DNA from: an uncultured Lacinutrix sp.
GTDB lineage: Bacteria; Bacteroidota; Bacteroidia; Flavobacteriales; Flavobacteriaceae
Direction: 5' to 3'
Length of the DNA: 64,000 nt
NCBI RefSeq assembly: GCF_947500605.1
Contig: NZ_CANMSJ010000001.1
Span: 558,001-622,000 of the forward strand
Under the pieces are notes generated by a model that searched no databases, was not told the origin of the DNA, and saw only the letters and a list, made by a program, of their open reading frames with translations. The position numbers were made by a program, and so were the translations under genes. Positions 42,867 through 51,452 of this stretch are shown piece by piece (position 1 is the stretch's first letter; every line of letters starts with the position of its first letter).

Positions 42867-44081
42867 ATGTCGAAAATTTTAATCACAGGGAATGGATTTG
42901 ATTTGAATATTGGATTACCTACTGCTTACATTGATTTTATCAAAATATTAGAGTATATACAAAAAAATGATACAATTACATTTAATTCAATATTTTCTCT
43001 ATCTAATAATCATTCTCTAATTAAAGAGAAATTTAATTCTTTTGAATTAAATAACGAGATGATTAATGAACTTAAAAAAGATCTAAGTATTAACGAATGG
43101 TTTAAATTCTTTGAAAATGAATTGAAAATTGAAACTTGGATAGATTTTGAAAACAAAATTGAATATGTATTGAATAACATATACTCATCAGTTGACTACT
43201 TAAAGGATGATCTATTCAGTAAAGGGTCTTTGAGACTAACTAATATTTATTACCCAAAAACATTATTCAATTCTAATTTTGAAATAATAGAAGTCTTAAA
43301 AGTTTTTAATGTAATACAGTATGATCCAAAAGTTCTTCAAAGTATAAGATTAAATCCAGATTATTTAATTAAAAAATATGATTACTTCATAGATGTTGAT
43401 TTGGATAAAATTTCAAAACATCTTCATACTCAGCTAAATCATTTTAAGAAAATTTTTAATTCGTATTTTGAAATATTCGTTTTTCCTTTTTACAATAATT
43501 ACAAAAATACTGAGCCAAATTTATATCGTAATATTGACGAACATTACACATTCAATTACACTCCTACTTTTGAGAGATTTTATAATTCTAATATTACAAA
43601 ATATTTACACGGGAAAGCTGGTTCATCCGAAGATAAAATTGTTCTCGGGATTAATGATATTCCAATGAAGAATGAACATTACAAAAAATATTTTATTCCA
43701 TTTACTAAATATTTTCAAAAACTAAATAATAATTCAGAATATACTTTTATTAAATGCCTGAAGGAAAATTATTCAAATGATAGAGATATGTTTTTTTTCA
43801 TTGGACATTCTTTAGATGAATCTGATAAAAATTATATAAATAGTATATTTGATTATATAACAGATTCAAAAGGTAAATTAAAAAAAATTATTATTGTTTA
43901 TCATAATAAAAAAGCTAAGTCTAAACTAATATTGAATCTATTGAACATTAGAGGAACTAAAAATATACAACTTTTAACAGAGGAAGAAAATCTTATTTTT
44001 ATCCCTATAGATTCACCAAAATTAAAGCAATATTTAGATCAAGACATTAGCCCAATGTTAGATTCATTTGGTATACGTTAA
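42867..44081 (+). CDS. AbiH-type abortive infection protein
   Basis: A 404-residue protein. It opens with KILITGNGFDLNIGLPTAY, the family's Rossmann-like nucleotide-binding start (about 3-21), has a long helical middle, then EHYTFNYTPTFERFY and LHGKAG (about 245) and the C-terminal FIGHSLDESD (about 312-321). These are the marks of the AbiH family (PF14253). Characterised lactococcal AbiH blocks phages by abortive infection. Composition is rich in Lys, Asn, Ile and Phe. It is a single gene with no partner, surrounded by core genes, so it was probably acquired. Activity here is inferred only. Confidence 0.82.
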   Translation: MSKILITGNGFDLNIGLPTAYIDFIKILEYIQKNDTITFNSIFSLSNNHSLIKEKFNSFELNNEMINELKKDLSINEWFKFFENELKIETWIDFENKIEYVLNNIYSSVDYLKDDLFSKGSLRLTNIYYPKTLFNSNFEIIEVLKVFNVIQYDPKVLQSIRLNPDYLIKKYDYFIDVDLDKISKHLHTQLNHFKKIFNSYFEIFVFPFYNNYKNTEPNLYRNIDEHYTFNYTPTFERFYNSNITKYLHGKAGSSEDKIVLGINDIPMKNEHYKKYFIPFTKYFQKLNNNSEYTFIKCLKENYSNDRDMFFFIGHSLDESDKNYINSIFDYITDSKGKLKKIIIVYHNKKAKSKLILNLLNIRGTKNIQLLTEEENLIFIPIDSPKLKQYLDQDISPMLDSFGIR

Positions 44082-44242
44082 AAATGCTAACTTAAGACGC
44101 ATATAAATTAACTACTTGATTAGTTATGACTTACGAACATTCCTGCGGAATATTCTATCTGTGATTTATTTACTAAATTAGTTGTTTAACCACGAAACTA
44201 ACCATACACAACAACGTTAAAAAAAACTAAAATATCAAACCT
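44082..44242. other. Spacer after the AbiH gene
   Basis: A 161-base stretch with a small palindrome ATTCC-TGC-GGAAT (44139-44151), shorter than but like the family A repeats, and GTTTAAC (44184-44190) opposed by GTTAAAA (44216-44222). No gene and no clear terminator. Confidence 0.4.
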
Positions 44243-44869
44243 CTAAACCACATAAAAGTACACCATTAAAAAGTGAAAAATAGCGCCTGCAAGCACAAAC
44301 AAGTGCCAGATAACGTGATAAAACAATTTCTTTTCAAGTGTATAAAAAATAATTCCAATAGTATAAGATGCACCACCAAGCATTAATAATGTAATACCTT
44401 CTGGTGGCATTGTGTTTTTTAATTCCGAGAAATCGAAAACAATTAGCCAACCCATTACAAGGTACAAGAGTGTAGAAAACACATTAAATCTGCCGGTAAA
44501 GAATATTTTTAAAACCACACCAAAGGCGGCAATTCCCCAAACAACAGCAAACAATGTCCATCCTAAACTTTGCTCTAAGTTTATTAATAAAACCGGTGTA
44601 TAGGTTCCTGCAATAAGCAGGTAAATACTTATGTGATCTACAATTCTAAAAGTATGTTTATACTTTTCATCTTTAACATAATGATAAATTGTAGATGCCG
44701 AAAAAAGAACAATTATAGAGATACCATAAACAATAACACTAAATAAGCTATAGCTTGTTTTATCTGTATCTTTAAGTACAAATAACACTAAGGCTATAAT
44801 TCCTAAAATAGCTCCTACTCCATGTGTAATAGTATTCCAGAATTCTTCGCGTTGAGTTTGTATGCGCAT
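44243..44869 (-). CDS. trhA: PAQR family membrane protein (hemolysin III-like)
   Basis: A 208-residue membrane protein with seven helices. The conserved positions include EFWNTITHGVGA (about 9-20), SASTIYHY (about 57-64) and the C-terminal HVIWHLFVLAGAIFHF (about 187-202); the His and Asp residues form the metal site of the PAQR fold. Bacterial members are called hemolysin III or TrhA and act in membrane-fluidity control. Confidence 0.88.
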   Translation of the reverse strand: MRIQTQREEFWNTITHGVGAILGIIALVLFVLKDTDKTSYSLFSVIVYGISIIVLFSASTIYHYVKDEKYKHTFRIVDHISIYLLIAGTYTPVLLINLEQSLGWTLFAVVWGIAAFGVVLKIFFTGRFNVFSTLLYLVMGWLIVFDFSELKNTMPPEGITLLMLGGASYTIGIIFYTLEKKLFYHVIWHLFVLAGAIFHFLMVYFYVV

Positions 44870-44883
44870 TTAATGTTTCGTTT

Positions 44884-45561
44884 TTATAGTTCTTTCTTAT
44901 CGTTTAACCACTTGCTAGTAAGCTTGAAAAAATCTATGTCTAAAGCTGATTTCTGTTCTTCTAAAACACCGTTTTGAAAGTTACGTTGCAGTATATCTTC
45001 TATTAAATAATCTTCTTTTACATTTTCTGGATCGAACTCTCTTTTTAGAGAAATATCGAAAAAATAAGCTGTATTATTAAACCAAAAAGCTCTCCAACCG
45101 TTACGCAACTCTTTTATTAAAGAAAAAGCAGTTTCTCCTGTTTGCCTATGAATAAGCTTTATAAGAATTTGACCTTCGGTTCTGGTCATTTTTTTTAATT
45201 CGGCAGAAAATTCATTTTCAATATATTTTTGAACCTTCTTAGCATAACGTCTCTGCTTTCTTTTAGAATCTAAAGTTTCTAATTGCTTGGTTAACGAATC
45301 TAGTCTTTCGGCTGCCATTTTAGCATAAGGATACACTTTTAGCGTTTTTCGTTTTAAAATATAATAACGTCTTCTATTATCTTGACTATTAAATTTAAGT
45401 TTATGTAATAGTAAAACTTCTTCAAGATTTATAGCTTCACGAGGTATCGAATCGCCTTCAACAATCATGAATTCAACTTGCGTTGAATCTTGTTCTATTT
45501 CTAGAGTTTGTCCGAGAATTAACATCGGAAACACTAATAAAAGTGGTAAAATATACTTCAT
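44884..45561 (-). CDS. DUF4294 family exported protein
   Basis: A 225-residue protein with an N-terminal signal peptide (about 1-17, ILGQ) and a helical, Lys/Arg-rich body marked by EAINLEEVLLL and YPYAKMAAERL (about 86-96). Matches DUF4294, of unknown function and common in Bacteroidota. It begins 15 bases before the trhA start on the same strand, so the two are probably co-transcribed. Confidence 0.75.
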   Translation of the reverse strand: MKYILPLLLVFPMLILGQTLEIEQDSTQVEFMIVEGDSIPREAINLEEVLLLHKLKFNSQDNRRRYYILKRKTLKVYPYAKMAAERLDSLTKQLETLDSKRKQRRYAKKVQKYIENEFSAELKKMTRTEGQILIKLIHRQTGETAFSLIKELRNGWRAFWFNNTAYFFDISLKREFDPENVKEDYLIEDILQRNFQNGVLEEQKSALDIDFFKLTSKWLNDKKEL

Positions 45562-45685
45562 ATTAAAGTTTAAGCTAAAACCGTTCCAAAAAAAAGTTAG
45601 CGGTATTATAGCAAAATTAATAATTATACTATTCTTAACTATTAAATAGCAGCGATTATTGTTATTTTAGTAAAAAATTAAAACA

Positions 45686-46774
45686 ATGGCAAAAAAGAGC
45701 ATACTTAACAAAAAGTCTATGGACTTTTTAGAAAAATATTTAAACAATGCTGCACCTACTGGTTATGAGTGGGATGGGCAAAAAATATGGATGGATTACT
45801 TAACTCCGTATGTCGATGAGTTTTTTACAGATACTTATGGAACAGCAGTTGGTGTAATTAATCCAAAAGCAAAATATAAAGTAGTTATCGAAGGTCATGC
45901 AGATGAAATCTCTTGGTATGTTAACTATATTAGTGAAAAAGGACTTATTTATGTGGTAAGAAATGGTGGTAGTGATCACCAAATAGCACCTAGTAAAATT
46001 GTAAATATCCATACTAAAAACGGTATTGTAAAAGGTGTTTTTGGATGGCCAGCAATACATACAAGAAGTAAAGCTAAAGAAGAGGCTCCAAAACCAAACA
46101 ATATTTTTATAGATTGTGGTTGTAAAACTAAGGAAGAAGTTGAAGCATTAGGTGTACATGTAGGTTGTGTAATTACGTATCCAGATGAGTTTCATATTTT
46201 AAATGAAAACAATTTTGTTTGTCGTGCTTTAGATAACAGAATGGGTGGTTTTATGATTGCTGAAGTGGCACGTTTACTTAAAGAAAACAAGAAAACATTG
46301 CCTTTTGGTCTTTACATTACAAACTCTGTACAGGAAGAAATAGGATTACGTGGTGCACAAATGATTACCGAAACTATTAAGCCTAACGTGGCTATTGTTA
46401 CAGATGTAACACACGATACTACTACTCCAATGATTGATATGAAAGTTCAAGGAGAAGTAGAAATTGGTAACGGTCCAGTAATTGCTTACGCACCTGCTGT
46501 ACAGCAAAAACTACGTGATTTAATTACAGATACTGCAGACGCTAACAAAATACCTTTTCAACGTGCTGCGTTGTCTAGAGCAACAGGAACAGATACAGAT
46601 GCTTTTGCTTATAGTAATGGTGGTGTTGCTTCGGCATTAATCTCTTTACCTTTACGTTACATGCATACAACAGTAGAAACTGTACATAGAGATGATGTAG
46701 AAAACGTAATTAAATTAATTTACGAAACATTACTTAAAATTGAAGATGGTGAAACATTTTCTTATTTTAAATAA
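45686..46774 (+). CDS. M42 family aminopeptidase
   Basis: A 362-residue zinc aminopeptidase of the M42 (PepA-like, TET) group. Metal ligands: GHADEI (about 70-75), ALDNRMGG (about 184-191), EEIG (about 219-222) and TDVTHDT (about 243-249). The family forms large dodecameric tetrahedra that degrade short peptides in the cytoplasm. The next gene (NUDIX) follows after a terminator. Confidence 0.9.
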   Translation: MAKKSILNKKSMDFLEKYLNNAAPTGYEWDGQKIWMDYLTPYVDEFFTDTYGTAVGVINPKAKYKVVIEGHADEISWYVNYISEKGLIYVVRNGGSDHQIAPSKIVNIHTKNGIVKGVFGWPAIHTRSKAKEEAPKPNNIFIDCGCKTKEEVEALGVHVGCVITYPDEFHILNENNFVCRALDNRMGGFMIAEVARLLKENKKTLPFGLYITNSVQEEIGLRGAQMITETIKPNVAIVTDVTHDTTTPMIDMKVQGEVEIGNGPVIAYAPAVQQKLRDLITDTADANKIPFQRAALSRATGTDTDAFAYSNGGVASALISLPLRYMHTTVETVHRDDVENVIKLIYETLLKIEDGETFSYFK

Positions 46775-46813
46775 CTAGCTAAGCTAGATTTGGCAAATAA
46801 CAGAATAATAATT

Positions 46814-46838
46814 AAGCCTCTTTTAGAGGCTTTTTTTA
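46814..46838 (+). terminator. Terminator after M42 peptidase
   Basis: Stem AAGCCTC with GAGGCTT, loop TTTTA, followed by seven T residues; it lies 12 bases before the next gene's start, so that gene would need a promoter in or near it. Confidence 0.82.
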
Positions 46839-46850
46839 ATCTTATAAAGT

Positions 46851-47402
46851 ATGGACGAGTTAATAGACATTGTTAGCAAAGATGGTAAACCAACAGGTGA
46901 ATCTGCTTTAAAAAGTGAGATCCATAGTAAAGGACATTACCATAATACTGCACACATTTGGTTTTACACCAGAGAAGGCGAAATACTATTAGCACAACGT
47001 GCGGCTTCAAAAGTAATCTTCCCGTTACTTTGGGATGTATCTGTCGCTGGACATATTGATGCTGGAGAGACTATTGAAGTTGGTGCTCTAAGAGAAATTA
47101 AAGAGGAAATTGGGTTAAAAATAAAAGCATCAGATTTAGAAAAAATTGGTGTTTTCGAGTGTTTCCAAACTTATCCAAATGGTATTAAGGATAATGAATT
47201 TCATCATACTTATATAGCTGAATTATTACTACCTGTTTCATGCTTAAAACTACAAAAGGAAGAGGTTGAGGCTTTAAAGCTAGTTAGAATGTTCGATTTT
47301 TTTGAACTCCTAGAAAACAGCGAAATTAACGGTCATTTTGTAGCAAGTAACTACGACTATTACAAAAAGGTTTCCGATGCTATTTTAGAAAGAGTAACAT
47401 AG
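46851..47402 (+). CDS. NUDIX hydrolase
   Basis: A 183-residue protein with a full NUDIX box (GHIDAGETIEVGALREIKEE, then IGL), residues about 64-87. The overall shape is close to the IPP isomerase type Idi group in Bacteroidota (GESALKSEIHSKGHYH at the start), so it may act on an isoprenoid or a nucleoside diphosphate; the sequence does not decide. Cytoplasmic. Confidence 0.85.
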   Translation: MDELIDIVSKDGKPTGESALKSEIHSKGHYHNTAHIWFYTREGEILLAQRAASKVIFPLLWDVSVAGHIDAGETIEVGALREIKEEIGLKIKASDLEKIGVFECFQTYPNGIKDNEFHHTYIAELLLPVSCLKLQKEEVEALKLVRMFDFFELLENSEINGHFVASNYDYYKKVSDAILERVT

Positions 47403-47424
47403 TTAACACTTACCAAAAAAAATA

Positions 47425-47460
47425 AAAAACTCAACTTTAAATAAAGTTGAGTTTTTTTTT
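47425..47460 (+). terminator. Terminator after NUDIX gene
   Basis: Stem AAAACTCAACTTTA with TAAAGTTGAGTTTT, then a T-run of about ten. Confidence 0.88.
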
Positions 47461-47532
47461 AATCTACTCACGATAAAAGCATAAGCCCTTGTTGATTAAT
47501 AGCTTTATCATCTTATGTTATTTACTACGCGA

Positions 47533-47556
47533 GTATCGAGAAATAAAACAGTCGAT
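47533..47556. repeat. Repeat family B, short remnant
   Basis: GTATCGAGAA (47533-47542) is the same ten bases as the left arm of the full copy at 39070, with TCGATA at 47552-47557 a partial partner. From 47461 to 47648 there is no gene. Confidence 0.45.
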
Positions 47557-47648
47557 ATTGGTTAAATACCTCCTCTTATTATTCATATTACAAACATATA
47601 ATTCAAATGGACAGAATATGTCTGTTTGGTGATATGTTTAAAAAAAAA

Positions 47649-48626
47649 TTAATAATAACCCAAAATAAACGCTAAATGTTCCTTTACATAAGCCTTAACA
47701 TGAGCCGGACCAACAACCTTAACCCAAAGGTTATACTTTAAAATCTCCATTAAAAACTCATAATTGGGCTCGATATAAATTTTTATTTCGCCCCAAATAT
47801 TAGCATTCTTATAATCTAAAGATTCTGTTTCGGCAGCTTTAGGACGAGAAATAATTTGTTGAGAATGATGCAATGGATTACTCTCTAAATACTTAAAATG
47901 ATGATTAGCAACTTGAATATGTATCCATTCTGCCTTACTATCCGTTTTTAAAATACCAATAACATCCTTAAAATAGTTTTCAGGATTAAAGGTTATAGGT
48001 TGCTTAACAGCATGTTTAGTTATATTTAAAGACTTGATTCTATCATCTAAACAAAACGCATAAATACCGTATTTATCGTTATGTGCTATTAAATACCAAG
48101 CTTTATTAATCTCTTTAATGTGCAACGGTTGAAAGAAACCTGTAATGGTTTCAAAACCATTATCATCATACCAACCATGATAAGAGATTTCTATTAAAAA
48201 TTGCAATTCTATAGCTTGTATTAAAGGTACCAAGTCTATATAAGAACTTAAAGAGCTTCGTGTAGTAGTAACGTGTGCTTTCCAAGAATGCGCATGATGA
48301 TGTAAGAGATAAAGTTCTGTTTTTTCATATATCTCCTTTAATGCATCGCTTAATTCGTTACCTTCTAAATAATAACCATAATTACGTTTGTGTAATATTA
48401 TGGTTTGGTAATAAGACTTTATTTTTTCTAAATCACGCTTAATCGTCTTTTGAGAAAACTGATTTAACTTATCGTATAACGGATCATCAATATTATCTAT
48501 ACGCAAGCGGTTTAACGCATTTTGTAAATCTTCTAACGGCACATAACCATTTTTTTCAATCCCATAAACTTTAGGATTTGAAATAACTCGTGATATATAA
48601 TAGCGTCGAAGAAACTCTGGTGTCAT
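47649..48626 (-). CDS. WYL-domain transcriptional regulator
   Basis: A 325-residue protein. The N-terminal 70 residues look like a helix-turn-helix (RRYYISRVISNP) and the middle holds the WYL domain (about 145-215; GWYDDNGFET, FFQPLHIKE). WYL regulators sense a ligand, often nucleic-acid-derived, and control repair or defence genes. No target operon is next to it; it is divergent from the flippase gene. Its distance from the AbiH gene (3.5 kb, with four intact core genes between) argues against a shared unit. Confidence 0.82.
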   Translation of the reverse strand: MTPEFLRRYYISRVISNPKVYGIEKNGYVPLEDLQNALNRLRIDNIDDPLYDKLNQFSQKTIKRDLEKIKSYYQTIILHKRNYGYYLEGNELSDALKEIYEKTELYLLHHHAHSWKAHVTTTRSSLSSYIDLVPLIQAIELQFLIEISYHGWYDDNGFETITGFFQPLHIKEINKAWYLIAHNDKYGIYAFCLDDRIKSLNITKHAVKQPITFNPENYFKDVIGILKTDSKAEWIHIQVANHHFKYLESNPLHHSQQIISRPKAAETESLDYKNANIWGEIKIYIEPNYEFLMEILKYNLWVKVVGPAHVKAYVKEHLAFILGYY

Positions 48627-48687
48627 ATTAAAAAAATGAAAAACGAAAGTAATACTAATCTTTGAAACAGCTAACGGAACGGTTTTA

Positions 48688-48695
48688 TATATTTG
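48688..48695 (+). promoter_or_regulatory. -7 promoter element for flippase gene
   Basis: TATATTTG matches TAnnTTTG exactly; a TTTG at 48661-48664 is the likely -33 element. The ATG follows at 48713. Confidence 0.5.
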
Positions 48696-48712
48696 GACAA
48701 TAAATACAATTT

Positions 48713-49969
48713 ATGACATCGGTTTTTAGTAAAAAAGACTTTATCGCTACCAAATGGTTTACGCTAGAAAAACTGATTCAGTTTGCTACCGGTGTGTTTA
48801 TTGTTCCTCAAATTTTTAGTACTTTAGGCACTGTCGATATTGGTAAACTTAAGTTTGTAGAGTCTGTTTTAGGATTATTTGCGCCTTTATTTTTTTTAGG
48901 TCTCACTGCTATTTGTATTAGAGAAATTATATTTAATCCAAAACGAAGCGAACAAATTCTAGCCACTGCATTCTATTTAAGACTTGCAAGTTGGATTGCT
49001 ATATTTATTGGAATTACAATCTACTTTTATGTTATAGAAAGTAGCCCATTAACGAGCTTATATATTATAATTACTTGTAGTTACTTCTTTAAACTTACAG
49101 ATGTTTTCGAGTATTATTTACTTGCTAAAAAATGGACAAAAATTATATTTATAAGTAAAATATCTAGCCTTATTATTATAGTGTCTTTGCAATATTATGG
49201 TGTTAAAAATAATTTGGATGTTAATTATTTTGCGAAGCTTATTGCTTTAGATTTTTTAATTCAAGGCGCTATTTATTACTTCATATTAAAATATAAAAAG
49301 CAGTTTTTATTCAAGCAATGGCGCTTTTCTTGGACTTTGGGTAAGTCTCTATTAAAAATGTCTTTTCCGCTTATAGTTTCTAGCGGTTTAATTATGTTTT
49401 ACATCTCTATCGACGAGTTATTTTTAAAGCATTTTTTAGGAGATCACGCCAACGGAATTTTTGCTACTGTTCAATTTTTAGTGATTGCTTTAAGTTGGAA
49501 TATTGGCTTTTCAATAATTAACGCATTGTATCCCTCTTTAGCAGAATCTTATAAAGATGATAGTATCCTTTATGCTAAAAAAATAAAAAAACTCTTTAAA
49601 ATCATGTGCGTATTAGGTCTATTAATTGGCATACTTTATACGCTATTTGGCAACGCTATATTAAATACTTATTTTACTGAAAGCTATGCAGAAGCAAAAA
49701 GTCCTCTATTAATATTTTGCTGGGCACCACTTATTATATTTATAGGAATGCTATACGAGAAGCATTTGATTAACACAAACCAACTACAAAAAAATGTCTA
49801 TCGGTTTATAATTGGCTGTACGTTTAATGTTGTTTTGTGCTATTTATTAATTCCTATTTGGCAAGTTTCAGGTGCTGCAATTGCCGTATTAGTAAGTCAT
49901 TTTATTACTAATATTGCTTATATCTTTTTAGACCGAGAAAGCAGAAAAGAATTAGTATCTCTTTTTTAA
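48713..49969 (+). CDS. Oligosaccharide flippase (Wzx/MATE-like)
   Basis: A 418-residue membrane protein with about 12 helices and the GxxxxP-type N-terminal start of polysaccharide flippases (ATKWFTLEKLIQFATGVF). It would move lipid-linked sugar units across the inner membrane for cell-surface polysaccharide. No glycosyltransferases lie nearby, so the substrate is unknown. The stop lies 13 bases before the PrsW gene. Confidence 0.8.
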   Translation: MTSVFSKKDFIATKWFTLEKLIQFATGVFIVPQIFSTLGTVDIGKLKFVESVLGLFAPLFFLGLTAICIREIIFNPKRSEQILATAFYLRLASWIAIFIGITIYFYVIESSPLTSLYIIITCSYFFKLTDVFEYYLLAKKWTKIIFISKISSLIIIVSLQYYGVKNNLDVNYFAKLIALDFLIQGAIYYFILKYKKQFLFKQWRFSWTLGKSLLKMSFPLIVSSGLIMFYISIDELFLKHFLGDHANGIFATVQFLVIALSWNIGFSIINALYPSLAESYKDDSILYAKKIKKLFKIMCVLGLLIGILYTLFGNAILNTYFTESYAEAKSPLLIFCWAPLIIFIGMLYEKHLINTNQLQKNVYRFIIGCTFNVVLCYLLIPIWQVSGAAIAVLVSHFITNIAYIFLDRESRKELVSLF

Positions 49970-49982
49970 TTACTTTTGAATT

Positions 49983-50675
49983 ATGCAACTACTCTTAATG
50001 GCACTAGCGCCAATTGTTATTATTATATTTTACATTTATCTAAAGGATAAATACGAGAAAGAACCAATACGCTTATTATTTATATCGTTTTTATTGGGTG
50101 CCGTTGTTAGTATTATTATAACCACACTACTCTACTATGCGTTTAATATACTAGTGCCTTTAAAAAATGAACTAAGTATTTGGGAGCAATTTAAACAAGC
50201 TTATTTTGTAGTTGGTTTTTCTGAAGAATTAAGTAAATTTTTAATTGTATTACTTTTTGCGCAACGTCGTAAAGAATTTAACGAACCTTTCGATGGTATT
50301 GTATATGCCGTAATGGTTTCTATGGGTTTTGCTGCGACAGAAAACATAATGTATGTTATGCAAAGCGGACCAGCAACAGCTTTAGCAAGAGCATTTACTG
50401 CAGTGCCAGCGCACGCTACTTTCGGGATTATAATGGGCTACTTTATGGGTAAAGCAAAGTTTGCACCCAACAAATTATACTTAAACTTATTAGGTTTGTA
50501 TTTTGCTGCTTTGTTTCATGGCACTTACGACTTTTTCTTATTTATAGACTTTGTTCCAGGTATTTGGGTTGGTGCTTTTGTATCTCTCGCTATTGGAATC
50601 TTTCTATCTAGAAAAGCTATTAAATACCATCAAAACAGTTCGGTTTTTAAAGACGATTTCGAGCCTATTTCTTAA
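49983..50675 (+). CDS. PrsW family intramembrane protease
   Basis: A 230-residue membrane protein with about eight helices. The catalytic motifs are EEL in GFSEELSKF (about 78-86), HATFGIIMG (about 139-147) and HGTYDFFLF (about 179-187), as in PrsW and related glutamic-type intramembrane proteases. It would cleave a membrane protein to release a signal. Its partner is not visible; the adjacent flippase may be co-transcribed. Confidence 0.85.
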   Translation: MQLLLMALAPIVIIIFYIYLKDKYEKEPIRLLFISFLLGAVVSIIITTLLYYAFNILVPLKNELSIWEQFKQAYFVVGFSEELSKFLIVLLFAQRRKEFNEPFDGIVYAVMVSMGFAATENIMYVMQSGPATALARAFTAVPAHATFGIIMGYFMGKAKFAPNKLYLNLLGLYFAALFHGTYDFFLFIDFVPGIWVGAFVSLAIGIFLSRKAIKYHQNSSVFKDDFEPIS

Positions 50676-50824
50676 TGAATTTCAAAGGTTTAATGATGTT
50701 TTGATTATTAAACGTTTCAAAATACAGTCCATTTACTAATTAACAAATCTTCATAAAATATATTAATCTGTATTATGGATTTCTATATTATACATATATT
50801 TACTTGCATTTAAATTGAATAAAA

Positions 50825-51310
50825 ATGAACAAATCCTATAAAGTAAAAGTCAATACTACTACAGAAATTGATATTACCAATAATGATGTTTCAGCTTTAG
50901 ATACTATAGAAGTTTCTTCGTCTAAATTTCATATTCTTCAAAATAACACTCCTTTTAAAGCCGAAATTATTGAAGGTGATTTCAACAATAAAACATATAA
51001 AGTAAAAGTCAATAACAATACTTATTCTGTTTTAATTCAAAACGATTTAGACGAATTAATAACACAAATGGGCTTCGAGGTTGGAGCTACAAAACAGATA
51101 AACGACATTAAAGCACCAATGCCTGGGCTTATACTAGACATTAATGTTACCGTTGGACAAGAAGTTAAAGAAGACGAGCCGCTTTTAATTCTAGAAGCTA
51201 TGAAAATGGAAAACGTTTTCACCTCTCCAAGAGATGGTATTATTAAATCTATATCTGTAAGCAAAGGAGATGCGGTAGATAAAAACGATTTATTAATTGA
51301 GTTTGAATAG
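50825..51310 (+). CDS. Biotin carboxyl carrier protein, acyl-CoA carboxylase
   Basis: A 161-residue protein: N-terminal region (about 1-90) of unknown structure, then a biotinyl domain (about 95-161) with the biotin lysine in EAMKMEN (Lys127) and the start PMPGLILDINV. It would carry CO2 from biotin carboxylase to the carboxyltransferase. It is far shorter than a fused carboxylase alpha chain. Gene order BCCP - biotin carboxylase - carboxyltransferase with 142-base and 98-base gaps filled by palindromic repeats. Confidence 0.88.
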   Translation: MNKSYKVKVNTTTEIDITNNDVSALDTIEVSSSKFHILQNNTPFKAEIIEGDFNNKTYKVKVNNNTYSVLIQNDLDELITQMGFEVGATKQINDIKAPMPGLILDINVTVGQEVKEDEPLLILEAMKMENVFTSPRDGIIKSISVSKGDAVDKNDLLIEFE

Positions 51311-51327
51311 ATACTGCTTGTTCTAAT

Positions 51328-51361
51328 ATTTTGTGAAGAAATAAGCAAAATGTATCGAGAA
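51328..51361. repeat. Repeat family B, BCCP-accC spacer
   Basis: Hairpin ATTTTG/CAAAAT (51328-51333 with 51346-51351) followed directly by GTATCGAGAA (51352-51361). This order matches the reverse complement of the copy at 39.07-39.14 kb. Confidence 0.5.
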
Positions 51362-51383
51362 CTTGTAATGACTTAAAAATAAG

Positions 51384-51433
51384 ATTTCCATTTTATGGAA
51401 ATAAAAAACAAATAGATTCTCGTTTTTACGGGA
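51384..51433. repeat. Repeat family A, two copies before accC
   Basis: ATTTCCAT-TTT-ATGGAAAT (51384-51402), a perfect 8-bp arm, and TTCTCGT-TTTT-ACGGGAA (51416-51433), imperfect. They fill the spacer ahead of the biotin carboxylase start at 51453. Confidence 0.6.
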
Positions 51434-51452
51434 ACGATAAATAAATTTATCG

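Noticed and set aside
44184-44222. GTTTAAC and GTTAAAA near the end of the AbiH gene, like the ends of an integron attC site.
   Set aside because: The inner arms do not pair, the spacing is too short for an attC site, and no second copy or integrase was seen.
42867-48626. Defence island made of the AbiH gene and the WYL regulator.
   Set aside because: Four intact housekeeping genes (trhA, DUF4294, M42, NUDIX) lie between them and no shared promoter or other defence gene is visible.
47649-50675. WYL regulator, flippase and PrsW protease as one signalling system.
   Set aside because: The regulator is divergent and the flippase and protease are a common pairing of membrane genes without shown functional link.
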